From NCBI RefSeq assembly GCF_025642785.1, contig NZ_JANZKU010000015.1, forward strand, positions 49,140 through 113,139: DNA of 64,000 bases, given 5' to 3'. This stretch comes from Pseudomonas sp. RIT-PI-AD (GTDB taxonomy: Bacteria; Pseudomonadota; Gammaproteobacteria; Pseudomonadales; Pseudomonadaceae). The position numbers and the translations under genes are program-made. Each line of letters opens with the position of its first letter. The stretch's first letter is position 1. Below are positions 37,177-52,749 of the stretch, one piece after another. The notes under the pieces were generated by a model that worked only from the letters and a program-made list of their open reading frames with translations, did not search any database and had not been told where the DNA came from.

Positions 37177-37217
37177 TCTGTACGAAAAGTGCCTGCGCTC
37201 GCTGGCTTTCGTACAGA
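37177..37217. repeat. Intergenic palindrome TCTGTACGAAA / TTTCGTACAGA
   Basis: Perfect 11-bp arms TCTGTACGAAA (37177-37187) and TTTCGTACAGA (37207-37217) are separated by 19 bp. The stem can extend imperfectly inward (AGTGCC against GGC). It begins at the DUF2059 stop codon in the 236-bp gap before the convergent hydrolase gene. There is no T tract. It resembles a dispersed palindromic element or the terminal repeats of a small mobile unit, but no transposase or target duplication is visible. Confidence 0.55.
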
Positions 37218-37410
37218 CCCTGGAACGCTTCCGCAGCGCCGCAACGGCATCCGGCGAGCCCGGGATCGGCGCCACTGCCGCGAACGCCCGGAGGGCCTGT
37301 CCGGGCGGAGCGTCCGGCAGCCCTTCCTGTAGCATGCGCCTCGGCCCGGGCGCGCCACTGGATGCGCGGATTCAGGGGCATCCCGCTCGCGGCCCCGGCG
37401 CTCCCTTGGA

Positions 37411-38352
37411 TCAGTCGATGCGTTCGTCGAGGAAGGCGAAGTAGCGCCGGCGGATCGCCTCCACTTCGTTGGCCAGGTGGTGCTGCGCCTGCGGCAGGAT
37501 CAACACCTCGGGGCGGTCGAACTTGTCCCGCAGCACGCCGAGGTTGTGCTGCCAGTCGACGGTCATGTCGGCGTCGCCCTGGACGATCAGCGGCCGTCGC
37601 GCCGAGCGTGGCGCCGCCTCGATGCGCGGGATCCAGCGCGACAACGCGCCGACCCAGGCGGTCGGCAGGGTCTGCGGTTGCAGCGGGTCCTCGCGGTGGA
37701 CGAAGTCGATGAAGGCGGCGTCGCCGGAATTGACGCTGAAGCGCCGCGGGATGGATTCGACGAAGGGCCGCAACAGGCGGTAGCTGAGCCGCGACCAGTT
37801 CCAGGCGCGCGGCCGCACCAGCGGCGCCAGCAGCACGGTTTCGCCCAGGCGCGGGTCCGGCGCACCGGTCAGCAGGTGGTCCAGCAGGATCGCACCGCCG
37901 GTGCTTTGCCCGCACAGGTGCCAGGGGGCCGGCAGGTTCAATGCCTCGGCCTCGGCGAGCAGGCCGGCGAGGGTCGCCTGGTAGTCGGCGAAATCCTCGA
38001 TGCTGGCGCGCACGCCGCTGGACAGGCCGTGCCCCGGCAGGTCGCAGGCCAGCACGGCGAAGCCGCGTCCCAGCGCCCAGTCGATCACGTGGCGGTACAA
38101 GCCCATGTGGTCGTAGTAGCCGTGCAGCAACAACAGGCTGGCGCGCGGCTGCGGCGGCGTCCACAGCTGCACCGCGAGGCGGAAGTCCTTCACGACGAAA
38201 TGCCCCAGGCGGGTCCGCACGCCGGGGTGGCGCTCGGCGAAGTCCAGGCCATAGAAGGTCCGGTAGCGGTGATTCTGCGCCAGCTCGTCGGCGGCCGTGG
38301 CCAAGGGGCGCAACAGGCTGCGCAGTTCGTCTGGCTGGAAGGGCTCGGGCAT
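37411..38352 (-). CDS. Alpha/beta hydrolase (monoacylglycerol lipase-like)
   Basis: A 313-residue soluble alpha/beta hydrolase of the serine aminopeptidase S33/monoglyceride-lipase group. The oxyanion region is LLLLHGYYDHMGLYRHVIDW. The lid-proximal CDLPGHGLSSG is followed by the nucleophile elbow LCGQSTGGAILLDHL, a GxSxG with Ser near residue 150. The acid lies in VQGDADMTVDW and the catalytic histidine in LPQAQHHLANE. No signal peptide is seen. The start at 38352 (MPEPFQPDEL) is chosen over a 28-residue longer frame. It is monocistronic. A lysophospholipase or monoacylglycerol lipase role is likely but unproven. Confidence 0.88.
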   Translation of the reverse strand: MPEPFQPDELRSLLRPLATAADELAQNHRYRTFYGLDFAERHPGVRTRLGHFVVKDFRLAVQLWTPPQPRASLLLLHGYYDHMGLYRHVIDWALGRGFAVLACDLPGHGLSSGVRASIEDFADYQATLAGLLAEAEALNLPAPWHLCGQSTGGAILLDHLLTGAPDPRLGETVLLAPLVRPRAWNWSRLSYRLLRPFVESIPRRFSVNSGDAAFIDFVHREDPLQPQTLPTAWVGALSRWIPRIEAAPRSARRPLIVQGDADMTVDWQHNLGVLRDKFDRPEVLILPQAQHHLANEVEAIRRRYFAFLDERID

Positions 38353-38472
38353 CGGGTTTCCATCGCGGTGGCGGGCGGTGTTGCCCGGGGATAGACCCGC
38401 GGGCGGTCGCCGATGTTCTGCGCGGCGCGTCGGCATGGCAAGCTAGCGCACCCCAGCCGATAGTCCGCCCCC

Positions 38473-39042
38473 ATGCCTCCTCGCCGCAAGACCCTGCTCG
38501 CCGCCCTGCTCCTCCTGAGCGGCCTGGTCGCGTTCTACAGCGCCTGGGCCTGGTACCAAAGCCGCTACATCCGCGCCTTCGATACCCGCGCCACGCTGTT
38601 CAGCGGCGATGCGCTGCGCCTGCCGGAACGACTCGCCGGGCCCGGGCCGATACGCGTGGTGCATTTCTGGGACCCGGCCTGCCCGTGCAACGTCGGCAAC
38701 CAGCAGCACCTCGCCGAGCTGATCGAAGGCTTCGCGCCCCAAGGCGTGGCCTTCTATGCGGTGCAACGACCCGGCAGCCACGGCCGGTTGCCGGCGAACC
38801 TGAAGGCGCTGGTCGCCCTGGACCGCCTGCCGGGCATGGAAGGGCTGCCAGCCAGCCCGGCGGTGGCGATCTGGGACCGCAGCGGCCGCCTGGCGTACTT
38901 CGGCCCCTACAGCCAGGGCGCCATCTGCACCTCGGCCAACAGCTTCATCGAACCGGTGCTCCAGGCCCTGCTCGCCGACCGCCCGGTGAATGCCGCCAAC
39001 ACCCTGGCCCAGGGCTGCTTCTGCGCCTGGCAACAGCCCTAG
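38473..39042 (+). CDS. Membrane-anchored CPC thioredoxin-like protein (DUF6436 type)
   Basis: A 189-residue protein with an N-terminal membrane anchor (KTLLAALLLLSGLVAFYSAW) and a periplasmic thioredoxin-fold domain. The active-site region is VVHFWDPACPCNVGNQQHLA, with a CPC motif instead of CxxC at about residues 75-77. The cis-proline strand is GLPASPAVAIWD. Two more cysteines occur in the terminal GCFCAWQQ and one in GAICTSANS. The CPC spacing argues against ordinary dithiol-disulfide chemistry; metal binding or a peroxide-type reaction is possible. It is a lone gene between convergent neighbours. Function unknown. Confidence 0.82.
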   Translation: MPPRRKTLLAALLLLSGLVAFYSAWAWYQSRYIRAFDTRATLFSGDALRLPERLAGPGPIRVVHFWDPACPCNVGNQQHLAELIEGFAPQGVAFYAVQRPGSHGRLPANLKALVALDRLPGMEGLPASPAVAIWDRSGRLAYFGPYSQGAICTSANSFIEPVLQALLADRPVNAANTLAQGCFCAWQQP

Positions 39043-39131
39043 CCGGATGGACGCACCGCCCTGGGCACGGCCACAGAAGCCGAATCCGTGGCCGGCGCGA
39101 TAGCCCTCGGCGGACGCTGTAGCAGCGGCGC

Positions 39132-41066
<1,935 letters not shown>

Positions 41067-41115
41067 GGAATCCCTCCTCGGCGCATCCCTGGCGGGTGCG
41101 CATGTCCGTAGCGCG

Positions 41116-41148
41116 AAAAAGACGAAGCCGCCCGGAGGCGGCTTCGTC
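41116..41148 (-). terminator. Intrinsic terminator of pckA
   Basis: A perfect 12-bp stem GACGAAGCCGCC-CGGA-GGCGGCTTCGTC lies 17 bp past the pckA stop. It is followed, reading the minus strand, by TTTTT (AAAAA at 41116-41120). A strong rho-independent terminator separating pckA from the recQ-like gene. Confidence 0.93.
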
Positions 41149-41164
41149 GTGGCGCGGTGACCGC

Positions 41165-42706
<1,542 letters not shown>

Positions 42707-42894
42707 CGAGACTCCCCATCGGCCGGAGCCGAGTGCTGCAGACGGTTTGTAGCGGGCACGGGGTGCTCGCCACGACGAAAAAAGTGCGCGCGATTATGCC
42801 AGAAAAGCCCGCTGTGGGTAGGAACCTCCGGTCAGCGGGGTGGAAACGTGACCGAATATACGCGAACGGTCACGTACGCGATGCGTCATCCGGA

Positions 42895-43788
42895 TCAATG
42901 ACGGGTCCCGGACGGCGCCCCGCTGCCGCCACCGGCGAACAGCTGGGCCACGTCGGCGGCGTCGAAGCGATAGCGCTGGTTGCAGAACTGGCAATCGATC
43001 ACCACCTCGCCGTGCTGCTCCTGCACCAGCCGCTCGGCGTCTTCCCGGCCCAGGCTCACCAACGCCCCTGCGGAACGTTCGCGGGAACAACTGCAGCGGA
43101 AGCGTAGCGGACGCGGGTCGAACAGGCGCACCGCCTCCTCGTGGTACAGGCGATACAGCAGGGTCGGGTTGTCCAGGCCGAGCAGTTCTTCGGCGGTGAG
43201 GGTATCGGCCAGGGTGGTCAGGTGCTGCCAGCTGGCCGCGCGCGCCTCGGGGTCCTTCAGGCGGTCGGCCGGCAACGCCTGCACCAGCAGGCCGCGTGCC
43301 CGGCGCCCGTCGGCGCTCAGCCAGAAGCGCGTCGGCAATTGTTCGGAATGGGCGAAGTACACCGACAGGCTCTCCGCCAGGGTCTCGCCCTCGAGGCCGA
43401 CGATGCCCTGGTAGCGCTGGCCGTCGCGCGGCTCCACGGTCAGGGTCAGCACGCCTTCCGGCATCAGCTGGCGCAGCCCGGCGCCCGGGGTGATCTGTTC
43501 GTCGTGGTAGCGGGCGATGCCGCGCACGTCGCCGTCGCTGGCGCACTCGACCATCAGCAGCGGCACCGCGCCCGCGGAACGCGCCTGGAGGATCAGCAGG
43601 CCGTCGAACTTCAGGGTGCCCACCAGCAGCGCCGCGGCCGCGAGCATTTCGCCGAGCAGCTGCGCCACCGGTTCCGGATAGGGGTGCTTGGCCAGCACGT
43701 GACCGTAGCTCTCGCCGAGCACGACCAGCTCGCCGCGAACGTCGGTGTCGTCGAAAAGGAAGCGTTGCGTGTGATCGGTGACGGGCAT
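42895..43788 (-). CDS. hslO: 33-kDa redox chaperone HslO (Hsp33)
   Basis: A 297-residue Hsp33, a holdase chaperone switched on by oxidation and unfolding. The C-terminal zinc-redox switch is intact: RCSCSRERS (CxC) and DCQFCNQRY (CxxC), the four ligands near residues 235-270. The N-terminal domain starts [20 protein letters not shown] and includes [14 protein letters not shown] [16 protein letters not shown]. The start at 43788 is preferred over a much longer upstream frame that runs antisense through the PAP2 gene. It diverges from the PAP2 phosphatase gene; hslR follows that gene. Confidence 0.96.
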   Translation of the reverse strand: MPVTDHTQRFLFDDTDVRGELVVLGESYGHVLAKHPYPEPVAQLLGEMLAAAALLVGTLKFDGLLILQARSAGAVPLLMVECASDGDVRGIARYHDEQITPGAGLRQLMPEGVLTLTVEPRDGQRYQGIVGLEGETLAESLSVYFAHSEQLPTRFWLSADGRRARGLLVQALPADRLKDPEARAASWQHLTTLADTLTAEELLGLDNPTLLYRLYHEEAVRLFDPRPLRFRCSCSRERSAGALVSLGREDAERLVQEQHGEVVIDCQFCNQRYRFDAADVAQLFAGGGSGAPSGTRH

Positions 43789-43872
43789 GGGAAGACTCGC
43801 AAGGATGACAAAGGGATGGACGCTCGCTATAAAGCGCGCCATCACCCCCGTCGTAAGAGAATCCTGGATTTT

Positions 43873-44673
43873 ATGGATAAAGCACACCTGTTCCAAGCCG
43901 AATGGCGCTGGACGCGCTTTCTGCTGTGTCATGCCATCGCCCTGGTACTGCTTGGCCTCTGGCTGTTCGAGCCGGTTCGCGCCGCGTTCTTCGGGTTCGA
44001 TACGAGGTTGTTCCACCTGCTCAACGCGCCCCTGGCGGACAATGCGCTGTGGCGTCACGTCTGGGCGGTCGCCAGCCTGCGGCCGTTCGACATCCTGGTC
44101 GGGCTGATCCTGCTGTCCCTGCTGATCCGCGGCGACTGGCTGTATCCGGCGGTGCAGGCGCGGGCGGCGACCTTTGGCTTCATCGCCACGCTGATCCTGC
44201 TGCTGGTGATCCGCGTGCTGTTCTCCAAGCTGGCGAAACACCTCGGCTGGCAGCACGCCAGCCCCAGCGAGCAGCTCGACGGCGCGGTCCACCTGTCGGA
44301 CTTCTTCCCCGAATGGGAGCGTCGCTACGAGCTCAAGGACCGCTCCGGCAGCAGCTTTCCCGGCGACCACGCCTCGGTGCTGATGATCTGGGCGCTGTTC
44401 CTCGGCTGCTTCGTGCGCACCGCCTGGCAAGGGTTGGTGATCGGCGGCCTGGCTCTGCTGTTCATGTTCCCGCGGCTGGTGGCCGGCGCCCACTGGGCGT
44501 CCGACGACTACATCGGCGGCCTGGCGATGGCCCTGCCGGCCCTCGCCTGGTCGATGTACACACCCTTCGCCGCCTGGGCCAGCGAACGCCTGATGCGCCT
44601 GACCGCGCCGGTGTTCCGCGCACTCGCGCGGGTGCCGCTGCTGAATCGCCTGAGCGTCGTGCGCTTGCCTTGA
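43873..44673 (+). CDS. PAP2-family membrane phosphatase, LpxT-like
   Basis: A 266-residue integral membrane protein with the lipid-phosphatase (PAP2) signature: KLAKHLG near residue 120, [13 protein letters not shown] (motif 2, residues 158-170) and [16 protein letters not shown] (motif 3). About six helices are visible, among them [20 protein letters not shown] and [13 protein letters not shown]. The long soluble segment between the third and fourth helices ([20 protein letters not shown]) is unlike simple PAP2 enzymes and resembles LpxT-type lipid A phosphotransferases. The role could be lipid A phosphorylation or undecaprenyl-diphosphate recycling; I cannot tell which. It diverges from hslO. 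Confidence 0.85.
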   Translation: MDKAHLFQAEWRWTRFLLCHAIALVLLGLWLFEPVRAAFFGFDTRLFHLLNAPLADNALWRHVWAVASLRPFDILVGLILLSLLIRGDWLYPAVQARAATFGFIATLILLLVIRVLFSKLAKHLGWQHASPSEQLDGAVHLSDFFPEWERRYELKDRSGSSFPGDHASVLMIWALFLGCFVRTAWQGLVIGGLALLFMFPRLVAGAHWASDDYIGGLAMALPALAWSMYTPFAAWASERLMRLTAPVFRALARVPLLNRLSVVRLP

Positions 44674-44810
44674 GCGTGTCGGGTGGCCGGGGCGGCGGAA
44701 AACGCTTCGCGGTTTTCCACCCTACGCGGGCCGGGCGCTCCTCGCCGGTCGCCCCTGAGCGGGCATCCCTGGCCGATTGTCCCTTAACCGGGCGTCCCTG
44801 AGCCGGGATA

Positions 44811-45209
44811 TCAGAATGCGTCGCGGAAGCGGCTGATGTCCCGGCGCTGCTTCTTGCTCGGCCGGCCATCGGTCTGCATGCCCAGGGCGCCGGCCTTGCG
44901 TAACTCCGCCGTGGCCTCGCGGCGCACCCGGCTCTCCTCGGTCTCCTCGTAGAGCGCCTGGGCCTCCGGCGCGCCGCGGCGCACCCCGGACAGGGCGCGG
45001 ACCACCAGGGTGCGCTCGTCGAAACCGGTGCGCACCACGTACTCCTCGCCCACCCGCGGCTCGCGGCTGGGCTTGCAGCGCTCGCCGCGCTGATGCACCT
45101 TGCCGCCCTCGATGGCCGCCTTGGCCAAGGCCCGGGTCTTGTACAGCCGGGCCGCCCACAGCCACTTGTCCAGGCGGACCCTGTCCTCGTCACGTTCGCT
45201 CGTAGCCAA
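44811..45209 (-). CDS. hslR: Ribosome-associated heat shock protein Hsp15
   Basis: A 132-residue Hsp15, an S4-domain RNA-binding protein that binds stalled 50S subunits carrying peptidyl-tRNA after heat shock. The S4 domain is VRLDKWLWAARLYKTRALAK (residues 10-29) onward to GGKVHQRGERCKPS. The C-terminal basic tail RPSKKQRRDISRFRDAF is characteristic. No ATG fits: TTG at 45207-45209 behind GGAGGAAGGC is the probable start (LATSERDEDRVRLDKW). It is near hslO as in other gammaproteobacteria, with the PAP2 gene between them. Confidence 0.92.
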   Translation of the reverse strand: MATSERDEDRVRLDKWLWAARLYKTRALAKAAIEGGKVHQRGERCKPSREPRVGEEYVVRTGFDERTLVVRALSGVRRGAPEAQALYEETEESRVRREATAELRKAGALGMQTDGRPSKKQRRDISRFRDAF

Positions 45210-45460
45210 GCCTTCCTCCGTTGCGCCCTGTGGCGCAGTTCGCGTCGCCCGCTGTTTACCGGGCCGATGGTAACCCCTGCCCACGCCCGCGAAAATTCCC
45301 CGCACCTCGGCGCGGGTGCGCTTGTCATACGCCAGGACTAGAATGCCGGCACGACGCGCCCGTCGGACGCACTGCGCAAGGAGAACCGCTTGTCCGCCAT
45401 CGCCAGCCCATGCGGCGCCCGCTCCGGCGTGGCGAACCCGCACGGCGCGGGAACCCCCGC

Positions 45461-45937
45461 GTGAACGTCCTCGCCCAGCTCAACGTGATCGGCCTGCGCG
45501 AATGGATCGCCCTGCCGCAGCTCGGCATGGTCGGTCTGCGCGCGAAGATCGACACCGGCGCCAGCACCTCCACGTTGCACGCCAGCGACATCCAGCCGTT
45601 CGAGCGCGACGGCGAGCGCTGGGTACGCTTCACCGCGCATTTCGGCACCCTGGTGCAGCGGCGCCATCGCTGCGAGGCGCCGATGGTCTCGATGAAGACC
45701 ATCAAGAGCTCCAACGGCCACGCCCAGACCCGCTACGTGATCCGCACCACCATGGTCCTCGGCGACCGGGTGTGGCCGATCGAATTCACCCTGACCTGCC
45801 GCAAGAACATGCGCTACCGCGTATTGATCGGCTCCAAGGCGCTGGTGGACGGCCATCTGATGGTCAACCCCGCGCTGTCCTACGTTCAAGACAAGCCGGT
45901 TCTGCCGGCCTTCGATACCTTGCCAGGTGGCCAATGA
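45461..45937 (+). CDS. rimB: RimK-associated protease (RimB, retropepsin-like)
   Basis: A 158-residue member of the ATP-dependent zinc protease / RimK-like associated family. The aspartyl-protease-like motif [15 protein letters not shown] is near residue 29, and [20 protein letters not shown] plus [18 protein letters not shown] complete the family core. GTG 45461 is the best start ([20 protein letters not shown]). Its stop overlaps the rimK start (ATGA). In pseudomonads this protein is part of the RimABK system that removes or tunes glutamate tails on ribosomal protein S6; proteolysis of that tail is the reported role. No rimA-like gene was identified in this window. Confidence 0.9.
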   Translation: MNVLAQLNVIGLREWIALPQLGMVGLRAKIDTGASTSTLHASDIQPFERDGERWVRFTAHFGTLVQRRHRCEAPMVSMKTIKSSNGHAQTRYVIRTTMVLGDRVWPIEFTLTCRKNMRYRVLIGSKALVDGHLMVNPALSYVQDKPVLPAFDTLPGGQ

Positions 45938-46839
45938 AAATCGCCGTGTTGTCGCGCAATCCGCGCCTGTATTCGACTCGACGCCTGGTGGAAGCCGGCC
46001 AGGCACGCGGGCATGAAATGGTGGTGATAGACACCCTGCGTGCCTATATGAACATCGCCAGCCACAAGCCGCAGATCCACTATCGCGGCCGCCCGCTGGA
46101 AGGCTTCGACGCGGTGATCCCACGGATCGGCGCCTCGGTCACCTTCTACGGCTGCGCGGTGCTGCGCCAGTTCGAGATGATGGGGGTGTTCCCGCTCAAC
46201 GAGTCGGTGGCGATCAGCCGCTCGCGGGACAAGCTGCGTTCGCTGCAACTGCTGTCGCGCAAGGGCATCGGGCTGCCGGTCACCGGCTTCGCCCACTCCC
46301 CGGACGACGTACCGGACCTGATCCGCATGGTCAACGGCGCGCCGCTGGTGATCAAGGTGCTGGAAGGCACCCAGGGCATCGGCGTGGTGCTCTGCGAGAC
46401 GGAAAAAGCCGCCGAATCGGTGATCGAGGCCTTCATGGGCCTGAAGCAGGACATCATGGTCCAGGAGTACATCAAGGAAGCCGGCGGCGCCGACATCCGC
46501 TGCTTCGTGGTCGGCGACAAGGTGATCGCGGCGATGAAGCGCCAGGCCAAGCCCGGCGAATTCCGCTCCAACCTGCACCGCGGCGGCACCGCCAGCCTGA
46601 TCAAGATCACCCCCGAGGAACGCATGACGGCGCTTCGCGCGGCCAAGGTGATGGGCCTGTCGGTGGCCGGGGTCGACATCCTGCGTTCCAACCATGGCCC
46701 GCTGGTGATGGAAGTGAACTCCTCGCCCGGCCTGGAAGGCATCGAGGAAACCACCAGCAAGGACGTCGCCGGGCTGGTCATCGAGTACCTGGAAAAGAAC
46801 GCCGAGCACGGCCTCACTCGCACCAAGGGCAAGGGATGA
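45934..46839 (+). CDS. rimK: Ribosomal protein S6 glutamate ligase
   Basis: A 301-residue ATP-grasp enzyme that adds glutamates to the C-terminus of ribosomal protein S6. The N-terminal [20 protein letters not shown] is the pre-ATP-grasp domain. ATP-grasp residues occur in [40 protein letters not shown] and [18 protein letters not shown]. Overlaps of four bases with both rimB and the downstream carboxypeptidase gene make one translational unit. In Pseudomonas, RimK activity is reported to respond to cyclic-di-GMP and to affect virulence and colonisation traits. Confidence 0.96.
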   Translation: MKIAVLSRNPRLYSTRRLVEAGQARGHEMVVIDTLRAYMNIASHKPQIHYRGRPLEGFDAVIPRIGASVTFYGCAVLRQFEMMGVFPLNESVAISRSRDKLRSLQLLSRKGIGLPVTGFAHSPDDVPDLIRMVNGAPLVIKVLEGTQGIGVVLCETEKAAESVIEAFMGLKQDIMVQEYIKEAGGADIRCFVVGDKVIAAMKRQAKPGEFRSNLHRGGTASLIKITPEERMTALRAAKVMGLSVAGVDILRSNHGPLVMEVNSSPGLEGIEETTSKDVAGLVIEYLEKNAEHGLTRTKGKG

Positions 46840-47741
46840 GCGGCTTCGACTTCCCCCTGCCGGGCCGGCTGGCGCTGATCGCCCCCGCCTCGGCGATCGC
46901 CGACGACGTCCTCGAGGCGACTCTCGCGGCCTTGCAGGCGGCCGGCATCGACTATCACCTGGGGCGCCATGCCCGCGCCCGCCACCGCTACCTGGCGGGT
47001 ACCGTGGAGCAGCGCCACGACGATCTCTACGAAGCCTTCGCCGACCCGCAGGTGAGCGCGGTCTGGTGCCTGCGCGGCGGCTACGGCTGCGCGCAGCTGT
47101 TGCCGGGGCTGGACTGGGTGCGGCTGCGCCAGGCCAGCCCGAGGCCGCTGATCGGCTTTTCCGACATCTCCATCCTGCTCGACGCCTTTCACCGCCACGG
47201 CCTGCCGGCCATCCACGGTCCGGTCGCCACCGTCCTGGGCCAATCGCCGCTGGCGGATGCCGCCGAGCAGGCCGCGCGCCAAGCCTCCCTGGCCAGCCTC
47301 GGCCAGTTGCTGGCCGGGCACCGCTGCGAACTGCCCGCGCGGCACCTGGCCGGCCCGACCCATGCAGTACGCGGCCCGCTCGTCGGCGGCAACCTCACCG
47401 CCCTGGCCAGCGTCGCCGGCACCGTGGCGCGCATGCAGGCGCCGGATGGCGCGATCCTGCTGCTGGAAGATGTCGGCGAACCCTACTACCGCCTGGAGCG
47501 CAGCCTCTGGCAACTGCTCGACAGCCTCGATGCCGAGCGGCTCGGCGCGGTTTGCCTGGGCACCTTCAACGACTGCCCGCGCAAGGGCGTGGTCCACAGC
47601 CTGGAAGAGATCGTCGGCGAATACCTGCGTCCGCTGGGCGTCCCGCTCTACGACGGCCTGCCCAGCGGGCATACCGCGCTGAACCTGGCCTGGCCCTATG
47701 GCCGTACGGTCACGCTGGAAGACGGCGTGCTGAGAGGCTGA
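46836..47741 (+). CDS. ldcA: Muramoyltetrapeptide (LD-) carboxypeptidase
   Basis: A 301-residue S66-family LD-carboxypeptidase that removes the terminal D-alanine from muropeptide tetrapeptides during peptidoglycan recycling in the cytoplasm. The nucleophile is in [11 protein letters not shown] near residue 107; the catalytic glutamate lies in [14 protein letters not shown] and the histidine in [27 protein letters not shown] is a conserved core segment. It overlaps rimK by four bases. The pairing with rimK may be only transcriptional, though both modify peptides carrying glutamate or D-amino acids. Confidence 0.95.
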   Translation: MSGFDFPLPGRLALIAPASAIADDVLEATLAALQAAGIDYHLGRHARARHRYLAGTVEQRHDDLYEAFADPQVSAVWCLRGGYGCAQLLPGLDWVRLRQASPRPLIGFSDISILLDAFHRHGLPAIHGPVATVLGQSPLADAAEQAARQASLASLGQLLAGHRCELPARHLAGPTHAVRGPLVGGNLTALASVAGTVARMQAPDGAILLLEDVGEPYYRLERSLWQLLDSLDAERLGAVCLGTFNDCPRKGVVHSLEEIVGEYLRPLGVPLYDGLPSGHTALNLAWPYGRTVTLEDGVLRG

Positions 47742-47823
47742 GGGGCCCGGCGCCCCGCCGACGCAGGTGGCAGGCACCGAGCGCTAGGTCAGGCATGCGG
47801 CTTCCCTTGTCTGAGCCCGGCCC

Positions 47824-49137
47824 TCAAACCGCGTCGCGCGGCAGCAGCAGGCCGAGGGGCAAGCAGACGCGGGCCTCCAGGCCACCGCCGGCACGGTTGC
47901 GCAGTTCGACGCTGCCGCCGTGCAGGGCGGCGATGCGCTTGACGATGGCCAGGCCGAGGCCGGTGCCCTTGCCGCCACGAGCGCGGTCGCCGCGTATGAA
48001 GGGGTTGAAGATGTCGCCCAGCTCCGCCGGGTCGATACCCTGGCCACGGTCGAGCACGCTGAGCACGATGTAGGGCGCGGAGCTGTCGCCGGCGATGAAG
48101 GCCGCCACCTCGACACCGCCGCCGCCATGGCGCAGGGCGTTCTCGATCAGGTTGACCAGCAGGCGCTTGATCGACACCCGCCGCAGCGGGAACGGCGGCA
48201 GCGGCTCCAGGTACAGGTGCACGTGTTCTTCCTGCTGGTTGTAGGGCGCGGCCACCTCGCGCACCAGCTCGGCCAGGTCCAGTTCCTCGACGCGCTCGTC
48301 GCGGCCGTCGCGGATGAAGGCGAGGAACTGATCGAGGATGGCGTCCATGTCCTCGATGTCGCGCACCATGTCCTCGGTCAGCTCGCTGTCCTCGCGCATC
48401 AGCTCCAGGGACAGGCGCAGGCGGGTCAGCGGCGTGCGCAGGTCGTGGGACACCCCGGCGAGCATCAATTCGCGCTCGCGGGCCGCCTGCTCCACGTCCT
48501 CGGCCATCTGGTTGAAGGCGCGGTACACCTCGGTCAGTTCGCTCGGCGTCTCGCTCACCGGCAGGCGCACGCTGCGTCCCTGGCCGAGCTGGCGGGCGGC
48601 GAACACCAGGCGCTTGAGCGGCGCGTTGAGCTGGCGCACGAAGATCCAGGCCGCCGCGGTGGACAGCAAACCGATGCCGAGGAACCAGCCAAGCACGCTC
48701 CAGATTTTCTGCCCGCGCAAGGGGTGCGGATAGAGCGGCACCTGCACCCAGTCGCTGCCCAGGTTGGGCGCGTGCACCCAGAGCGACGGCGGGCTCTGCA
48801 CCCGCACCCGCACCTCGGTCTCCGGCCCCAGCTCGGCCTGCATCTGGCGCAGGAAGATTTCGCTGTAGGGCCAATGCTGCTCGCCCGGCGGCACCTGGGT
48901 ACGCGGCACCCGGTTGAGGCCGGCGGCGCGGGCCACGTGGTCGCGGTCGTCGGCATCCGCCGCCCAGTAGGCACGCAGGGTCAGCGCCGCGCCATGGCTG
49001 TACTGGCGGTCCACCAGCACGTCCTCGTTCATCATCAGGTAGACCAGGGTCAGCGCCTTGGAAAACAGCACGACCGCCAGCACCAGCCAGAGGGTGCGGG
49101 CGAAGAAGCTTTGCGGGAACCAGACGGGGGTTTTCAT
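47824..49137 (-). CDS. amgS: Sensor histidine kinase EnvZ/AmgS
   Basis: A 437-residue inner-membrane sensor kinase. Two membrane segments flank a periplasmic sensor of about 120 residues: LWLVLAVVLFSKALTLVYLM near residue 15 and GWFLGIGLLSTAAAWIFV near 165. A HAMP domain follows, then the H-box LAGVSHDLRTPLTRLRLSL with the phosphorylated histidine. The ATPase boxes are LLVNLIENALRHGG (N), LDRGQGIDP (G1) and GGKGTGLGLAIVKR (G2). The start at 49137 (MKTPVWFPQSF) fits the family. It is encoded with the OmpR-type regulator (159 bp apart). In P. aeruginosa this pair is known for envelope stress and aminoglycoside tolerance. Confidence 0.94.
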   Translation of the reverse strand: MKTPVWFPQSFFARTLWLVLAVVLFSKALTLVYLMMNEDVLVDRQYSHGAALTLRAYWAADADDRDHVARAAGLNRVPRTQVPPGEQHWPYSEIFLRQMQAELGPETEVRVRVQSPPSLWVHAPNLGSDWVQVPLYPHPLRGQKIWSVLGWFLGIGLLSTAAAWIFVRQLNAPLKRLVFAARQLGQGRSVRLPVSETPSELTEVYRAFNQMAEDVEQAARERELMLAGVSHDLRTPLTRLRLSLELMREDSELTEDMVRDIEDMDAILDQFLAFIRDGRDERVEELDLAELVREVAAPYNQQEEHVHLYLEPLPPFPLRRVSIKRLLVNLIENALRHGGGGVEVAAFIAGDSSAPYIVLSVLDRGQGIDPAELGDIFNPFIRGDRARGGKGTGLGLAIVKRIAALHGGSVELRNRAGGGLEARVCLPLGLLLPRDAV

Positions 49138-49290
49138 GGGATCGAAGCCGAAGTGGGAACGCGGGAGGAACAGCCGCGATGCCCAGCCTGGCACCGCCGG
49201 CGGCGCCTTTCAGCGCTGCGGCTGACGGGGCGGCGAGAGGAGAACCGGGCCTGGCGGATCAGCGCGCGGCCTCCGGCGCGGGCGCCGGCT

Positions 49291-50025
49291 TCACTTGTTG
49301 CCGTCCGGCACGAAGACGTAGCCCACGCCCCAGACCGTCTGGATGTAGCGCGGCTTCGACGGGTCCGGCTCGATCAGCCGGCGCAGGCGGGAAATCTGCA
49401 CGTCGATGGAGCGCTCCAGAGCGTCCCATTCGCGGCCGCGGGCCAGGTTCATCAGCTTGTCGCGGGTCAGGGGCTCGCGGGCGTGCTGTACCAGCGCCTT
49501 GAGCACGGCGAACTCGCCGGTGGTGAGCATGTGCACGTCGTCGCCGCGCTTCAGTTCGCGGGTGGCCAGGAACAGCTCGTAGTCGCCGAAACGCACGGTT
49601 TCGTCATGGCTGGCCGGCGCGCCCGGCACCACCGGCGCCTGGCGGCGCAGCACCGCCTTGATCCGCGCCAGCAACTCGCGCGGGTTGAACGGCTTGGCCA
49701 GGTAGTCGTCGGCGCCCAGCTCCAGGCCCTGGATGCGGCTGGATTCGTCGCCCTTGGCGGTGAGCATGATGATCGGCAGTTGGTTGTTCGCCGTGCGCAG
49801 GCGGCGGCAGGCGGACATGCCGTCCTCGCCGGGGAGCATCAGGTCGAGCACCAGCAGGTGGAAAAGCTCGCGGGACAGCAGGCGATCCATCTGCTCGACG
49901 TTCTCCACCGCGCGCACGCGGTAGCCCTGTTCTTCGAGGAAGCGTTCGAGCAGGCGGCGCAGCCGCGCGTCGTCGTCGACGACCAGGATCTTTTCGCCCT
50001 CGGCAGGCAATGCGGTGGTGCTCAT
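49291..50025 (-). CDS. amgR: Response regulator OmpR/AmgR
   Basis: A 244-residue OmpR-family regulator. The receiver domain starts KILVVDDDARLRRLLERFLE; the phosphorylated aspartate is in LLVLDLMLPGEDGMS near residue 60 and the switch lysine in LAKPFNPRELLARI. A winged-helix DNA-binding domain fills the C-terminus (VHMLTTGEFAVLKALVQHAR; RSIDVQISRLRRLIE; IQTVWGVGYVFVPDG). The start at 50025 follows GGGAGATCCC. It is upstream of the sensor gene on the same strand and diverges from tex. Confidence 0.96.
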   Translation of the reverse strand: MSTTALPAEGEKILVVDDDARLRRLLERFLEEQGYRVRAVENVEQMDRLLSRELFHLLVLDLMLPGEDGMSACRRLRTANNQLPIIMLTAKGDESSRIQGLELGADDYLAKPFNPRELLARIKAVLRRQAPVVPGAPASHDETVRFGDYELFLATRELKRGDDVHMLTTGEFAVLKALVQHAREPLTRDKLMNLARGREWDALERSIDVQISRLRRLIEPDPSKPRYIQTVWGVGYVFVPDGNK

Positions 50026-50230
50026 GGGATCTCCCAGACAGGACAGGGCGGCATTATGACCCAGGTGCCGGCCGGCGCCGCGACGCCCATTGTTAGCAGA
50101 TTTTTCCCCTCCGGGAGCACCCGCCGGCCCGAGGTCGGGGGCGGGCGTCCTGCGGGGGCCGCCGGGCATGGTTATAATGCCGCCCTTTTTGCGCCAGGCC
50201 CGGCCTGTTTTTCAATCCGTCAGGTGGTTC

Positions 50231-52540
<2,310 letters not shown>

Positions 52541-52749
52541 GCCGCGGGCGGGCCCCTGGCGGGCCCGCCTTGCCGAGAGTCCGCCGGTTCGCCCGGAACG
52601 CGGCGCCCGCCCGACTTCTCAGGGCGAGGCGTCTGGTGTAAGCCTTTTCCCACCCGGGACGAAGCGACAACGCATTTGCGTCCTCGACCTTGTAGAGCGT
52701 CCGATCCACCCCCATAGTGAGGCGATCGACGCGTGAAGGAATTCCAATT

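Noticed and set aside
44674..44810. Short imperfect repeats of a gcgggcatccctg-like unit
   Set aside because: Only two or three loose copies in a GC-rich gap beside hslR; not distinguishable from composition.
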